A DNA stretch of 64,000 nt, taken from positions 5,483,501 through 5,547,500 of the forward strand of contig NZ_JAPEPX010000001.1 of assembly GCF_026339935.1 (NCBI RefSeq), written 5' to 3'. The position numbers and the translations under genes are program-made. Under the pieces are notes generated by a model, which had not been told where the DNA came from, made no database searches, and saw only the letters and a program-made list of their open reading frames with translations. Below, one piece after another: positions 26,219-34,264 of the stretch (positions are counted from its first letter, which is position 1; every line of letters starts with the position of its first letter). Source of the DNA: Streptomyces sp. NBC_01551. Its GTDB lineage: Bacteria > Actinomycetota > Actinomycetes > Streptomycetales > Streptomycetaceae.

Positions 26219-27217
26219 TTAGGGGATGGCGTGCCGATCAGGCATCGCCCTGGTGGCAGGCGCCGGGGTGGCGGTGGCCGCCGCGCGGTACGCGCGCGGG
26301 CCGAGGCCGACGTACGCGGTGAAATGCTGGCGGAAGGTTACCTCGCTCGCGAACCCGGCCCGCCGGGCCACCTCGGTGACCGGGTGGTCGGTGCGCTCCA
26401 GGAGCCGGCGGGCCGCGTCGAGCCGGTGGTTCAGCAGCCACCGGTGCGGGGTGGTGCCGGTGGCGGCCGCGAAGTGCCGGGCGAAGCTGCGCGGCGACAT
26501 CCCGGCCCAGCCGGCCAGGGTCGGCACGTCGAGCGGCTCGTGCAGCCGCAGCAGCGCCCGCTCCCGTACGGCGGCCAGGACCTCGGCGGTCCGGTCGGCG
26601 GCCGGGGTGGGCCGGTCCAGGTACTGGGCGTGGTCACCGGTGCGGAAGGGGCCCGTCACCATCGAGCGGGCGATCGCGGCGGCGGCCTCCGCGCCGTGGG
26701 CCTCGCGGACCAGGTGCAGGCAGAGGTCGATCCCGGAGGCCACCCCGGCGGAGGTCCACAGCCCGTCGTCCGCCACGTACAGCGGGGCGTCCTCCACGAG
26801 CACCCCGGGGTGGCGGGCGGCGAGCAGCGGGGCCAGCGACCAGTGCGTCACCGCCCGGCGGCCCTCCAGCAGCCCCGCCTCGGCGAGGACGAACGCCCCG
26901 GCGCACAGCGCGGCCACCGGCACCCCCCGGGCGTGCGCGCCGCGCAGGGCGGCGAGGACCGGCTCGGGCGTGGGGTCCGAGGGCTCGGCCAGCGCCGGTA
27001 CGACGACCAGATCGGCCCCGGCGAGCCAGTCGAGCCCCCGGTCGGGCTCCAGCGTGAGCCCGCCGGGCAGCGCGATCGGCCCGCCGTCCAGGGCGCAGCG
27101 GCGCAGCTCGAAGGCCGGCACCCCGAGCCGTCGGCGGTCGGGGCCCCAGACCTCTGTGATCACGGCGAGGTCGAAGCTGCGGATCCCGGGCTGGACGACG
27201 ATGGCGACGCGGTGCAT
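26219..27217 (-). CDS. GlxA/AdpA-type AraC regulator with DJ-1/PfpI domain
   Basis: Transcription factor of 332 aa. The N-terminal glutamine-amidotransferase-like (DJ-1/PfpI) domain spans about 1-175, with the nucleophile-elbow Cys in VAALCAGAFVLAEAG. The C-terminal AraC domain (about 215-318) holds two helix-turn-helices, LHEPLDVPTLAGWAGMSPRS and HPVTEVARRAGFASEVTFRQ. This architecture is that of AdpA and GlxA. Start ATG 27217 was chosen; a longer upstream frame runs into the divergent gene. It is divergent from the hydrolase at 27327, and the gap carries a perfect palindrome containing an AdpA-like half-site on each strand, so autoregulation and control of the hydrolase are likely. Confidence 0.92.
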   Translation of the reverse strand: MHRVAIVVQPGIRSFDLAVITEVWGPDRRRLGVPAFELRRCALDGGPIALPGGLTLEPDRGLDWLAGADLVVVPALAEPSDPTPEPVLAALRGAHARGVPVAALCAGAFVLAEAGLLEGRRAVTHWSLAPLLAARHPGVLVEDAPLYVADDGLWTSAGVASGIDLCLHLVREAHGAEAAAAIARSMVTGPFRTGDHAQYLDRPTPAADRTAEVLAAVRERALLRLHEPLDVPTLAGWAGMSPRSFARHFAAATGTTPHRWLLNHRLDAARRLLERTDHPVTEVARRAGFASEVTFRQHFTAYVGLGPRAYRAAATATPAPATRAMPDRHAIP

Positions 27218-27242
27218 GAGGCCAGTGTGCGCGGTCGGCGCC

Positions 27243-27265
27243 GATCCTGCCAGGCTGGCAGGATC
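27243..27265. promoter_or_regulatory. Perfect palindromic operator between the GlxA-type regulator and hydrolase
   Basis: Arms of 11 bp (GATCCTGCCAG at 27243-27253, its exact complement at 27255-27265) flank a single G. Each strand contains TGGCAGGATC, which matches nine of ten positions of the published AdpA consensus TGGCSNGWWY. It sits 26 bp upstream of the regulator start and 62 bp upstream of the divergent hydrolase start. Confidence 0.75.
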
Positions 27266-27326
27266 CCATCGATCGCCGTCGCCGGAGCCGCTGTCGGGCA
27301 GCCCCCGCGCCGGACAGCATGAAGCC

Positions 27327-27935
27327 ATGACGAACACCGGATTCCACCTCGCCGAGAACGCCGCCCTGCTGGTCATCGACGTACAGAAGGGCTTCGACGA
27401 CCCCTCGTTCTGGGGGCCCCGCAACAACCCCGAGGCGGAGGCCAACATCGCCGCCCTCATGGACGCCTGGCAGGAGACCGGCCGGCCGCTGGTCCTCGTA
27501 CGGCACTCCTCGCTGCGCCCCGGCTCCGTACTGGCGCCGGAGCACCCCGGCCACGCCTTCAAGGACTTCGTCGAGGAGCGGGCCGGGCGGGCGGTCCTGC
27601 TGGTCGACAAGACCGTCAACTCCTCCTTCTACGGCACCCCGGACCTGGCCGACTGGCTCACCGCCCGGGGCATCGGCCAGCTGGTGGTGGCCGGGATCCA
27701 GACCAACATGTGCGTCGAGACCACCGCCCGGATGGCCGGAAACCTGGGCTACGAGGTCCTCGTCCCGCTGGACGCCACCCACACCTTCGACCTGACGGCC
27801 GGCCCCGCGGGCCCCGCCCTGACCGCGGACCAACTGGCCACCGCCACCGCCGTCAACCTCCAGGGCGGCGGCTTCGCCCGCGTCGTCACCACGGCCGACC
27901 TGCTGGCCGCCGCCCCCGGCCCCGCAGGCGTCTGA
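27327..27935 (+). CDS. Isochorismatase-family cysteine hydrolase
   Basis: Protein of 202 aa with the complete catalytic triad of the family: Asp18 (LLVIDVQKGF), Lys95 (VDKTVNSSFYG) and Cys129 (IQTNMCVETTARMA). Members hydrolyse amides (nicotinamide, N-carbamoylsarcosine, ureidoacrylate) or isochorismate; the specificity cannot be read here. No signal peptide. It is divergent from a GlxA-type regulator across a 109-bp gap with a perfect palindrome and is probably its target. Confidence 0.9.
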   Translation: MTNTGFHLAENAALLVIDVQKGFDDPSFWGPRNNPEAEANIAALMDAWQETGRPLVLVRHSSLRPGSVLAPEHPGHAFKDFVEERAGRAVLLVDKTVNSSFYGTPDLADWLTARGIGQLVVAGIQTNMCVETTARMAGNLGYEVLVPLDATHTFDLTAGPAGPALTADQLATATAVNLQGGGFARVVTTADLLAAAPGPAGV

Positions 27936-28029
27936 GACGGCCGATCCCCGGCGCCACCCCCCGCCCGGCGCTAGGCTTGATGTCGGAAAACCGCCAGCCC
28001 CGGGGGGATCCGGCCGGGATCCTGGAGCC

Positions 28030-29514
28030 ATGTACACCGACACCGACCGCTGCGTACGGGCCGTGCAGTCGAAGGACGCACGGTTCGACGGGTGGTTCTT
28101 CACCGCCGTGCGGACCACCGGGATCTACTGCCGGCCCAGCTGCCCCGCGGTGCCGCCCAAGGTCGAGAACATGACGTTCCTCCCCAGCGCCGCCGCCTGC
28201 CAGCAGGCCGGGTTCCGGGCCTGCAAGCGGTGCCGGCCCGACACCTCCCCCGGGTCCCCCGAGTGGAACGCCCGCGCCGACGCCGTCGCCCGGGCCATGC
28301 GGCTCATCCAGGACGGCGTCGTCGACCGCGAGGGCGTCCCCGGCCTGGCGGCGCGGCTGGGGTACTCCACCCGCCAGGTCGAGCGGCAGCTGAACGCCGA
28401 GCTCGGCGCCGGGCCCCTCGCCCTGGCCCGTGCGCAGCGCGCCCAGACCGCCCGGCTGCTCATCGAGACCTCCGGGCTCCCGATGGGAGACGTCGCCTTC
28501 GCCGCCGGGTTCTCCTCCATCCGCACCTTCAACGACACCGTCCGCGAGGTGTTCGCCCTCGCCCCCGGGGAGCTGCGCCAACGCGCCGCGAAGGCGCACC
28601 GGCACCAGCAGCCCCGGGTGCCCGGGACCATAGCGCTGCGGCTGCCCTACCGGGCCCCGCTCAACCCCGACAACCTCTTCGGGCACCTCGCCGCGACCGC
28701 CGTCCCCGGCGTCGAGGAGTGGCGGGCCGGCGCGTACCGCCGGACCCTGCGGCTCCCGTACGGCACGGGCGTCGTCGCGCTCACCCCGATGCCCGATCAC
28801 ATCGGCTGCCAGCTGGCCCTGACCGACCTGCGCGACCTGACCATCGCCATCAGCCGCTGCCGCTGGATGCTCGACCTGGACGCCGACCCGGAGGCGGTGG
28901 ACGGGCAGCTGCGCTCCGATCCCCTGCTGGCCCCGCTCGTGGACAAGGCCCCCGGGCGCCGGGTTCCCCGTACCGTCGACGCGGCGGAGTTCGCCGTACG
29001 CGCCGTGCTCGGCCAGCAGGTGTCCACGGCCGCCGCCCGGACCCACGCGGCCCGGCTGGTCACCGCGTACGGCGAACCGGTGGCCGACCCCGACCCCGAG
29101 GGCGGGCTGACCCACCTGTTCCCCTCGCCGCAGGCGCTCGCCGCGCTGGACCCGCAGGCGCTGGCCCTGCCGCGCAGCCGCCGCGCCACGCTGACCACCC
29201 TGGTCACGGCGCTGGCCGACGGGTCACTGCCGCTCGGCATCGACAGCGACTGGGAGGACGCCCGCGCCCGGCTGAACGCCCTGCCGGGGTTCGGCCCGTG
29301 GACCACCGAGGTCATCGCGATGCGCGCGCTCGGCGACCCGGACGCGTTCCTGGCGTCCGACCTGGGTGTCCGCAAGGCCGCCAAGGAACTCGGACTGCCC
29401 TCCACCCCGGCCGCGCTGACGGCCCGGGCGGCGCTCTGGCGGCCCTGGCGCGCGTACGCCGTGCAGTACCTGTGGGCCACCGACGGCCACCCCATCAACC
29501 ACCTGCCCGTCTGA
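28030..29514 (+). CDS. Ada-AlkA fusion: methyl-phosphotriester sensor plus 3-methyladenine glycosylase
   Basis: Alkylation-repair protein of 494 aa. The N-terminal Ada zinc domain has Cys34, Cys38, Cys65 and Cys68 (YCRPSCPA, CKRCRP); Cys34 would accept a methyl group from DNA phosphotriesters. An AraC helix-turn-helix pair follows (about 85-185). The AlkA part (about 200-494) has the helix-hairpin-helix LPGFGPWTTEVIAM and the catalytic Asp444 (FLASDLG). So it can sense damage, activate transcription and excise alkylated purines. The ogt gene follows 15 bp later with a ribosome site in between, completing the split adaptive-response operon typical of actinobacteria. Confidence 0.94.
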   Translation: MYTDTDRCVRAVQSKDARFDGWFFTAVRTTGIYCRPSCPAVPPKVENMTFLPSAAACQQAGFRACKRCRPDTSPGSPEWNARADAVARAMRLIQDGVVDREGVPGLAARLGYSTRQVERQLNAELGAGPLALARAQRAQTARLLIETSGLPMGDVAFAAGFSSIRTFNDTVREVFALAPGELRQRAAKAHRHQQPRVPGTIALRLPYRAPLNPDNLFGHLAATAVPGVEEWRAGAYRRTLRLPYGTGVVALTPMPDHIGCQLALTDLRDLTIAISRCRWMLDLDADPEAVDGQLRSDPLLAPLVDKAPGRRVPRTVDAAEFAVRAVLGQQVSTAAARTHAARLVTAYGEPVADPDPEGGLTHLFPSPQALAALDPQALALPRSRRATLTTLVTALADGSLPLGIDSDWEDARARLNALPGFGPWTTEVIAMRALGDPDAFLASDLGVRKAAKELGLPSTPAALTARAALWRPWRAYAVQYLWATDGHPINHLPV

Positions 29515-29529
29515 GGAGTACGACCCGCC

Positions 29530-30033
29530 ATGAACAGCACGCAGCACAAGCGGCACACCGTCGTCGACAGCCCCTACGGGCCGCTCACCCTGGTCGCCTC
29601 GGACGGCCTCCTGTGCGGCCTCTACATGACCGGCCAGCGCCACCGCCCGGCCGAGGAGTCCTTCGGCGAGCGGGTCGCGGCCACCGAGGAGCCGTTCCCG
29701 GAAGTGGTACGGCAGCTGGGCTCGTACTTCGCCGGCGAGCTGACCGAGTTCACCGTCCCCGTCCGGCTGGAGGGAACGCAGTTCCAGCGCAGCGTGTGGG
29801 AGCAGCTGGTGCGCATCCCGTACGGCGAGACCTGGTCGTACGGGGAGCTCGCGGCCAAGCTCGGCAAGCCGAACGCCTCGCGGGCGGTGGGCCTGGCCAA
29901 CGGGAAGAACCCGGTCGGCATCATCGTCCCGTGCCACCGCGTGATCGGCGCCTCGGGCGGCATGACCGGCTACGGCGGCGGCATCGACCGCAAGGTCCGG
30001 CTGCTGGAGTTCGAGGCCGCCGGCCGGGCCTGA
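29530..30033 (+). CDS. ogt: Methylated-DNA-[protein]-cysteine S-methyltransferase
   Basis: Suicide repair protein of 167 aa that takes methyl groups from O6-methylguanine. The acceptor is Cys135 in the invariant IVPCHRVIG. Other marks are the GTQFQRSVWEQLVRIPYGET helix-turn-helix entry and the NASRAVGLANGKNPV asparagine hinge with the arginine finger. It is the second gene of the adaptive-response operon. Its stop codon lies in the loop of a strong hairpin (30022-30043). Confidence 0.96.
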   Translation: MNSTQHKRHTVVDSPYGPLTLVASDGLLCGLYMTGQRHRPAEESFGERVAATEEPFPEVVRQLGSYFAGELTEFTVPVRLEGTQFQRSVWEQLVRIPYGETWSYGELAAKLGKPNASRAVGLANGKNPVGIIVPCHRVIGASGGMTGYGGGIDRKVRLLEFEAAGRA

Positions 30034-30043
30034 GGGCCCGGCC
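30022..30043 (+). terminator. Hairpin enclosing the ogt stop codon
   Basis: Nine-bp perfect stem, GGCCGGGCC at 30022-30030 and GGCCCGGCC at 30035-30043, with a 4-nt loop TGAG that contains the ogt stop. It lies between convergent genes, so it may terminate in both directions, although no T tract follows. Confidence 0.45.
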
Positions 30044-30063
30044 GGGCCGGGCGGCCAGACCGC

Positions 30064-30492
30064 CTAGACCACCATCAGCGGCACCAGCAGGGCGAACCCC
30101 GCGCCGGCCTCCACCGCGTACGCGTACAGCGACGGGTGCTGGACCGGCGCGGCGAGCAGGACCAGGCTCTGCTGCGTGGTGGCGGCCTTCACCCAGTCCT
30201 CGTCGGCGCCGAGGTTGCCCTCGTACCAGCCTTCGCAGGCACCGGGGCCGGTGACGGCGAGGAAGTCGTCCTCGCGGCGGTACAGGGCCCGCCAGCCGGG
30301 GGCCGGCGCGGACCAGCCGTCGAAGTCGTTGAACTGGGCCCAGCCGCCCTCGCGGATGGCGGTGTCGAAGAGCCAGACCGGCATGCCCTCCGGGGTGACC
30401 TCACCGCCAGCCTGTTCTTCGGTCGTGAAGTGGACCATGGGCAGGGCGTCGGGCCCGTCGGCGGTGCTGGGCCAGGCGTACATGGTGATCAT
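30064..30492 (-). CDS. Conserved hypothetical protein
   Basis: Protein of 142 aa that I do not recognise. It starts MITMYAWPSTADGPDALPMV and carries many aromatic residues (GGWAQFNDFDGWSAPAPGWR, CEGWYEGNLG). No signal peptide is present, and the only hydrophobic stretch is a C-terminal GAGFALLVPLMVV, too short for a clear membrane helix. The gene is convergent with ogt and 44 bp downstream of the Nudix gene's stop on the same strand. Codon bias is normal, so it is a real gene. Confidence 0.75.
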   Translation of the reverse strand: MITMYAWPSTADGPDALPMVHFTTEEQAGGEVTPEGMPVWLFDTAIREGGWAQFNDFDGWSAPAPGWRALYRREDDFLAVTGPGACEGWYEGNLGADEDWVKAATTQQSLVLLAAPVQHPSLYAYAVEAGAGFALLVPLMVV

Positions 30493-30536
30493 GTGCTGAT
30501 TCTGTCCTGCTCTCGATGTGTGCCGTACAGCCGGGC

Positions 30537-31034
30537 CTACGTGTGGGCGGGGCGGCCGTTCTCCAGTTCCGCGGTGCCCTCGCCGGACTTCAGGACCCGG
30601 TACGCCTGCGCGGTGCGCAGGCCGAGCGCCCCCGGCAGGTAGGCGGTGAGCTCGGCGGGCTCGACCATCCGCCAGGAGATCAGTTCCTCGTCCTGGAGCT
30701 TGATGGCGGCGAGCTGCGCCTCGTCCAGTACGCCGCCGTCGTAGACGTACGCGACCAGCGGCGGGCGGGCGCTGCCGAGCACCCAGTCGACGGCGAGGAG
30801 CCGGCCGAGGGGGAGGTCGAGGCCGATCTCCTCGGCGCTCTCGCGGCGGGCCGCCGTACGGGGGGACTCGCCCTGGTCGGACTCGATCGTGCCGCCCGGC
30901 AGGGCCCAGCCCTCGCGGTAGTTGGGCTCGACGAGCAGCACCCGGCCCGCGGCGTCGAGGTAGAGCGCGGCGGCGCCGGCCAGCACCCGGGGCAGGCTCG
31001 CGATGTACGTGGCGTAGTCATCCGTGGTGGTCAC
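30537..31034 (-). CDS. Nudix hydrolase with an extended Nudix loop
   Basis: Pyrophosphohydrolase of 165 aa on a nucleoside-diphosphate-linked substrate. The catalytic core RESAEEIGL is intact, and the spacing back to the preceding Glu is normal. The glycine-to-glutamate part is two residues longer than the canonical box (GGTIESDQGE rather than GGxxExGE). WALPGGTIE marks the strand before it. It is followed by a small unknown gene and separated by 9 bp from the stop of the BCCT gene behind it. Confidence 0.88.
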   Translation of the reverse strand: MTTTDDYATYIASLPRVLAGAAALYLDAAGRVLLVEPNYREGWALPGGTIESDQGESPRTAARRESAEEIGLDLPLGRLLAVDWVLGSARPPLVAYVYDGGVLDEAQLAAIKLQDEELISWRMVEPAELTAYLPGALGLRTAQAYRVLKSGEGTAELENGRPAHT

Positions 31035-31043
31035 TCCGCAACC

Positions 31044-32702
31044 CTACCCAGGCGGGCCTGACGGCTTCCGGCCGCGGGGTGCCCGGGCCTGCTCGGTGAG
31101 GGCGTCGCCGACCATCGCCTTGACCGCGTCGCGCATGCCGTGCAGCGGGTGGTGGCGGGCCGGGCCGGCGCCGGGGTCCTGGCGCAGTTCGCTGACCAGC
31201 GCCCAGCACAGCAGCAGCATGACGATGACGAAGGGCAGCGCGACCAGGATGGTGGCGGTCTGGAGGGACTTCAGGCCGCCGGCGACCAGGAGCACGGCGG
31301 CCACCGCGGCCATCAGGATGCCCCAGGTGACGACGAGCCAGGTGGGCGGGTTCAGGGAGCCGCGGCTGGTGAGCGAGCCCATGACGAGCGAGGCCGAGTC
31401 GGCGCTGGTGACGAAGTAGGTCATGACCAGGGCCATGGCCACGTACGAGGTGACGGTGCCCAGCGGGAGCGCGTCGAGCATCGCGAAGAGCGAGGCCTCG
31501 GCGCCGTCCTTGACCTTGACGGCGAGGTCGGCGACGCCGGTGGAGTCGAGGCGGATGGCGGTGCCACCCATGACGCAGAACCACACCACGGTGGCACCGC
31601 TGGGGACCAGCAGGACGCCGATCAGGAACTCGCGGATGGTGCGACCGTGGGAGATGCGGGCGATGAAGGTGCCGACGAAGGGGGCCCAGGAGAGCCACCA
31701 GGCCCAGTAGAAGATCGTCCACGCACCGAGCCAGGCGCTGTCGGTGAAGGCGCCGGTACGGGTGGCCATGGGCAGCAGTTCGTGCAGGTAGCTGCCGACG
31801 CTCGCCGGGATCACGTCGAGGATGTAGACGGTCGGGCCGAGCAGGAAGACGAAGAGCGCGAGGGCGCCGGCGAGCACGATGTTGACGGTGCTGAGCCATT
31901 TGACGCCCTTGTGGAGGCCGGAGAAGGCCGAGAGCACGAAGGCGGCGGAGAGCGAGGCGATGATGATCAGCTCGACGGCCGTGGAGTCCTCGACCCCGGC
32001 GGTGATGCTGAGGCCCTCGGTGACCTGGAGCGCGCCGAGGCCGAGGCTGGTGGCGGTGCCGAAGACGGTCGCGAAGACGGCGAGCAGGTCGACGGCCCTG
32101 CCGGGCCAGCCGTCGGCCCGCTCCTGGCCCATCAGCGGGACGAAGGCGGAGCTGAGGCGGTTGCCGCGGCCCTTGCGGAACGTCGCGTAGGCGAGGGCGA
32201 GGCCGGCGATGCCGTAGATGGCCCAGGGGGTCAGGGTCCAGTGGAAGAAGGAGTAGTCGAGGGCCGCCTGGGCCGCGGCCCCGGTGCCGGGGGCGGCCCC
32301 GGAGGCGGGCGGCGGGTTCAGGTAGTGGGTGAGGGGCTCGCCGACCCCGTAGAACATCAGGCCGATGCCCATGCCGGCGCTGAACATCATCGCGATCCAC
32401 GCGAGGTTGGTGAACTCGGGCTCGGAGTCGTCGGCGCCGAGCCGGATCCGGCCGAAGCGGCTGATGGCGAGGACGACGCACATGACGAGGAACACGTCGG
32501 CGGCGATCACGAACAGCCAGGCGAAGTTGTCGAGCACCCAGGCGAGGGCGGCGGCGGACGCGGTGTCGAAGGAGCCCTTGGCGAGCGCGGCCCAGGCGAC
32601 GACGGCGAGTACGGCGATCACTCCGATGGCGACGACGCTGCGGTCGGGGGCGCCGTCACCCGGGGGTTCGGGAGGCGGCTGGTCCAGTGATTCCGTACTC
32701 AT
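31044..32702 (-). CDS. BCCT-family betaine/choline/carnitine transporter
   Basis: Twelve-helix secondary transporter of 552 aa for quaternary ammonium compounds such as glycine betaine, used as osmoprotectants or carbon sources. The glycine-rich helix GMGIGLMFYGVGEP near residue 110 and the tryptophan-rich FYWAWWLSWAPFVGTFIARI near 310-330 form the aromatic substrate box of BetP-like proteins. The hydrophilic C-terminus (about 45 residues, basic) could be regulatory as in BetP. It is divergent from glycerate kinase with a 143-bp gap. Confidence 0.94.
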   Translation of the reverse strand: MSTESLDQPPPEPPGDGAPDRSVVAIGVIAVLAVVAWAALAKGSFDTASAAALAWVLDNFAWLFVIAADVFLVMCVVLAISRFGRIRLGADDSEPEFTNLAWIAMMFSAGMGIGLMFYGVGEPLTHYLNPPPASGAAPGTGAAAQAALDYSFFHWTLTPWAIYGIAGLALAYATFRKGRGNRLSSAFVPLMGQERADGWPGRAVDLLAVFATVFGTATSLGLGALQVTEGLSITAGVEDSTAVELIIIASLSAAFVLSAFSGLHKGVKWLSTVNIVLAGALALFVFLLGPTVYILDVIPASVGSYLHELLPMATRTGAFTDSAWLGAWTIFYWAWWLSWAPFVGTFIARISHGRTIREFLIGVLLVPSGATVVWFCVMGGTAIRLDSTGVADLAVKVKDGAEASLFAMLDALPLGTVTSYVAMALVMTYFVTSADSASLVMGSLTSRGSLNPPTWLVVTWGILMAAVAAVLLVAGGLKSLQTATILVALPFVIVMLLLCWALVSELRQDPGAGPARHHPLHGMRDAVKAMVGDALTEQARAPRGRKPSGPPG

Positions 32703-32780
32703 GCGGCCACACTATGCAGGCGTATATCCCGATTTAGGGGCATGGCGCGCCGGGTGTGACCCGGGCCACGCATGGGCATA

Positions 32781-32792
32781 GGAGGATCCTCC
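32781..32792. promoter_or_regulatory. 12-bp palindrome in the BCCT/glycerate kinase gap
   Basis: GGAGGATCCTCC is a perfect palindrome 54 bp before the glycerate kinase start. The same gap is AT-rich near 32710-32745 (TATGCAGGCGTATAT area), which could hold the promoter of the transporter gene. Short perfect palindromes of this composition can arise by chance, so confidence is low. Confidence 0.35.
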
Positions 32793-32845
32793 GGATAGGC
32801 TCATGGTGGCGCGACTGCACTGTTCGATAGCAAGGGATTAGCAAG

Positions 32846-33994
32846 GTGACGGACGGAGCAGTAACTGAGACCGCGCGCGTGCTCATCGCCGCGGACAAAT
32901 TCAAGGGCTCGCTCACGGCCGTTCAGGTCGCGGAGCGGGTGACGGCCGGGCTCCGCCGGGCCGTACCGGGCGTGGAGATCGAGACCCTCCCCGTTGCGGA
33001 CGGCGGCGACGGTACGGTCGCGGCCGCCGTCGCGGCCGGGTTCGAGCGCCGGGAGGTCCGGGTCACCGGGCCGCTCGGCGACCAGGTGACGGCGGCGTTC
33101 GCGCTGCGCGACGGCACCGCGGTGGTCGAGATGGCGGAGGCCTCCGGGCTCCAGCTGCTGCCGGCGGGCGTCTTCGCCCCGCTGACGGCGACCACGTACG
33201 GCTCCGGCGAGCTGCTGAAGGCCGCGCTGGACGCGGGTGCGCGCTCGATCGTGTTCGGCGTGGGCGGCAGCGCCACCACCGACGGCGGCGCGGGGATGCT
33301 GGCCGCGCTCGGAGCGGTGTTCCTGGACGGGTCGGGCGAGCCGGTCGGTCCGGGCGGCGGCGCGCTGGCCGGGCTGGCGTCGGCGGACCTGTCCGGGGTC
33401 GACCCGCGCTTCGCGGAGGTCGAGTTCGTCCTGGCGAGCGACGTGGACAACCCGCTGACGGGCCCGAAGGGCGCGCCGGCGGTCTACGGCCCGCAGAAGG
33501 GGGCGTCGCCGCAGGACGTGGCGACGCTGGACGCGGCGCTCGCGCACTTCGCGGTGGTGCTGGAGAAGGCGATCGGTCCGAAGGCCACCGAGCTGGCGGC
33601 GTCCCCGGGCGCGGGCGGCGCGGGCGGCATCGGCTACGGTGCGCTGCTGCTCGGCGCCTCGTTCCGCCCCGGCATCGAGCTGATGCTGGACGTGCTGGGC
33701 TTCGCGCCGGCGCTGGAGCGGGCCACGCTGGTGATCACCGGTGAGGGGTCGCTGGACGAGCAGACCCTGCACGGCAAGGCCCCGGCCGGTGTCGCGGCCG
33801 CGGCGCGGGCGGCGGGCAAGGAGGTCGTCGCGGTGTGCGGGCGGCTCCTCCTCCAGCCGGAGGCGCTCCGGGCGGCGGGCATCCGCCGGGCGTACCCGCT
33901 GACCGAGATCGAGCCGGACCCGGCGAAGTGCATCGCGAACGCGGGCCCACTGCTGGAACGCGTCGCGGCCAACATCGCCGCCGACATCCTCTGA
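32846..33994 (+). CDS. Glycerate kinase (type 1, GlxK/GarK-like)
   Basis: Phosphorylates glycerate with ATP; 382 aa. Family strings are VLIAADKFKGSLTAVQVAER at the N-terminus, PVADGGDGT (about 50-58), VFGVGGSATTDGGAGML (about 134-150), ASDVDNPLTGPKGA and ITGEGSLDEQTLHGKAPAGV. The GTG start is preceded by a weak AAGG. It fits glyoxylate or glycerate use, and glyoxylate is a product of the ethylmalonyl-CoA pathway encoded 3 kb downstream, although the two are not cotranscribed. Confidence 0.94.
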   Translation: MTDGAVTETARVLIAADKFKGSLTAVQVAERVTAGLRRAVPGVEIETLPVADGGDGTVAAAVAAGFERREVRVTGPLGDQVTAAFALRDGTAVVEMAEASGLQLLPAGVFAPLTATTYGSGELLKAALDAGARSIVFGVGGSATTDGGAGMLAALGAVFLDGSGEPVGPGGGALAGLASADLSGVDPRFAEVEFVLASDVDNPLTGPKGAPAVYGPQKGASPQDVATLDAALAHFAVVLEKAIGPKATELAASPGAGGAGGIGYGALLLGASFRPGIELMLDVLGFAPALERATLVITGEGSLDEQTLHGKAPAGVAAAARAAGKEVVAVCGRLLLQPEALRAAGIRRAYPLTEIEPDPAKCIANAGPLLERVAANIAADIL

Positions 33995-34208
33995 CCCCAC
34001 CCGAGGCCCGGCCCCCCAGGGACAGCCGGGCCTCACCCATCCCCTGCCGTGCCCCCGGCAGGCTCTTGCCGCGGCCCGGAGGCCCCTGCCGGGGCCTCCG
34101 CGACCGCACGGCCCCCCGCGGCCCACGGGCCTGTACCAGGCCGAAGGGCCGGCGCCGGCCCGCATGGTTCCTGCCCGGTCCCCGGGTACGTCAGTGCCCC
34201 GGCACGCG

Positions 34209-34250
34209 AAAAGGCCCCCGTTGCCTCTACGGCAGCGGGGGCCCTTTCCA
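34209..34250. terminator. Bidirectional rho-independent terminator
   Basis: A stem of about 16 bp with one bulge and one G-T pair joins AAAAGGCCCCCGTTGCC to GGCAGCGGGGGCCCTTT around a TCTAC loop. A-rich sequence on the left and T-rich on the right give a T tract on both strands. It lies between the convergent glycerate kinase and pssA genes. The 214 bp before it (33995-34208) hold several GC-rich hairpins and no coding signal. Confidence 0.8.
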
Positions 34251-34264
34251 AGCAGCGGCCGGCG

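Noticed and set aside
33995..34208. A small gene or regulatory RNA between glycerate kinase and pssA
   Set aside because: Only GC-rich stem-forming sequence without coding bias, promoter-like elements or a ribosome site; the clear element is the terminator that follows.
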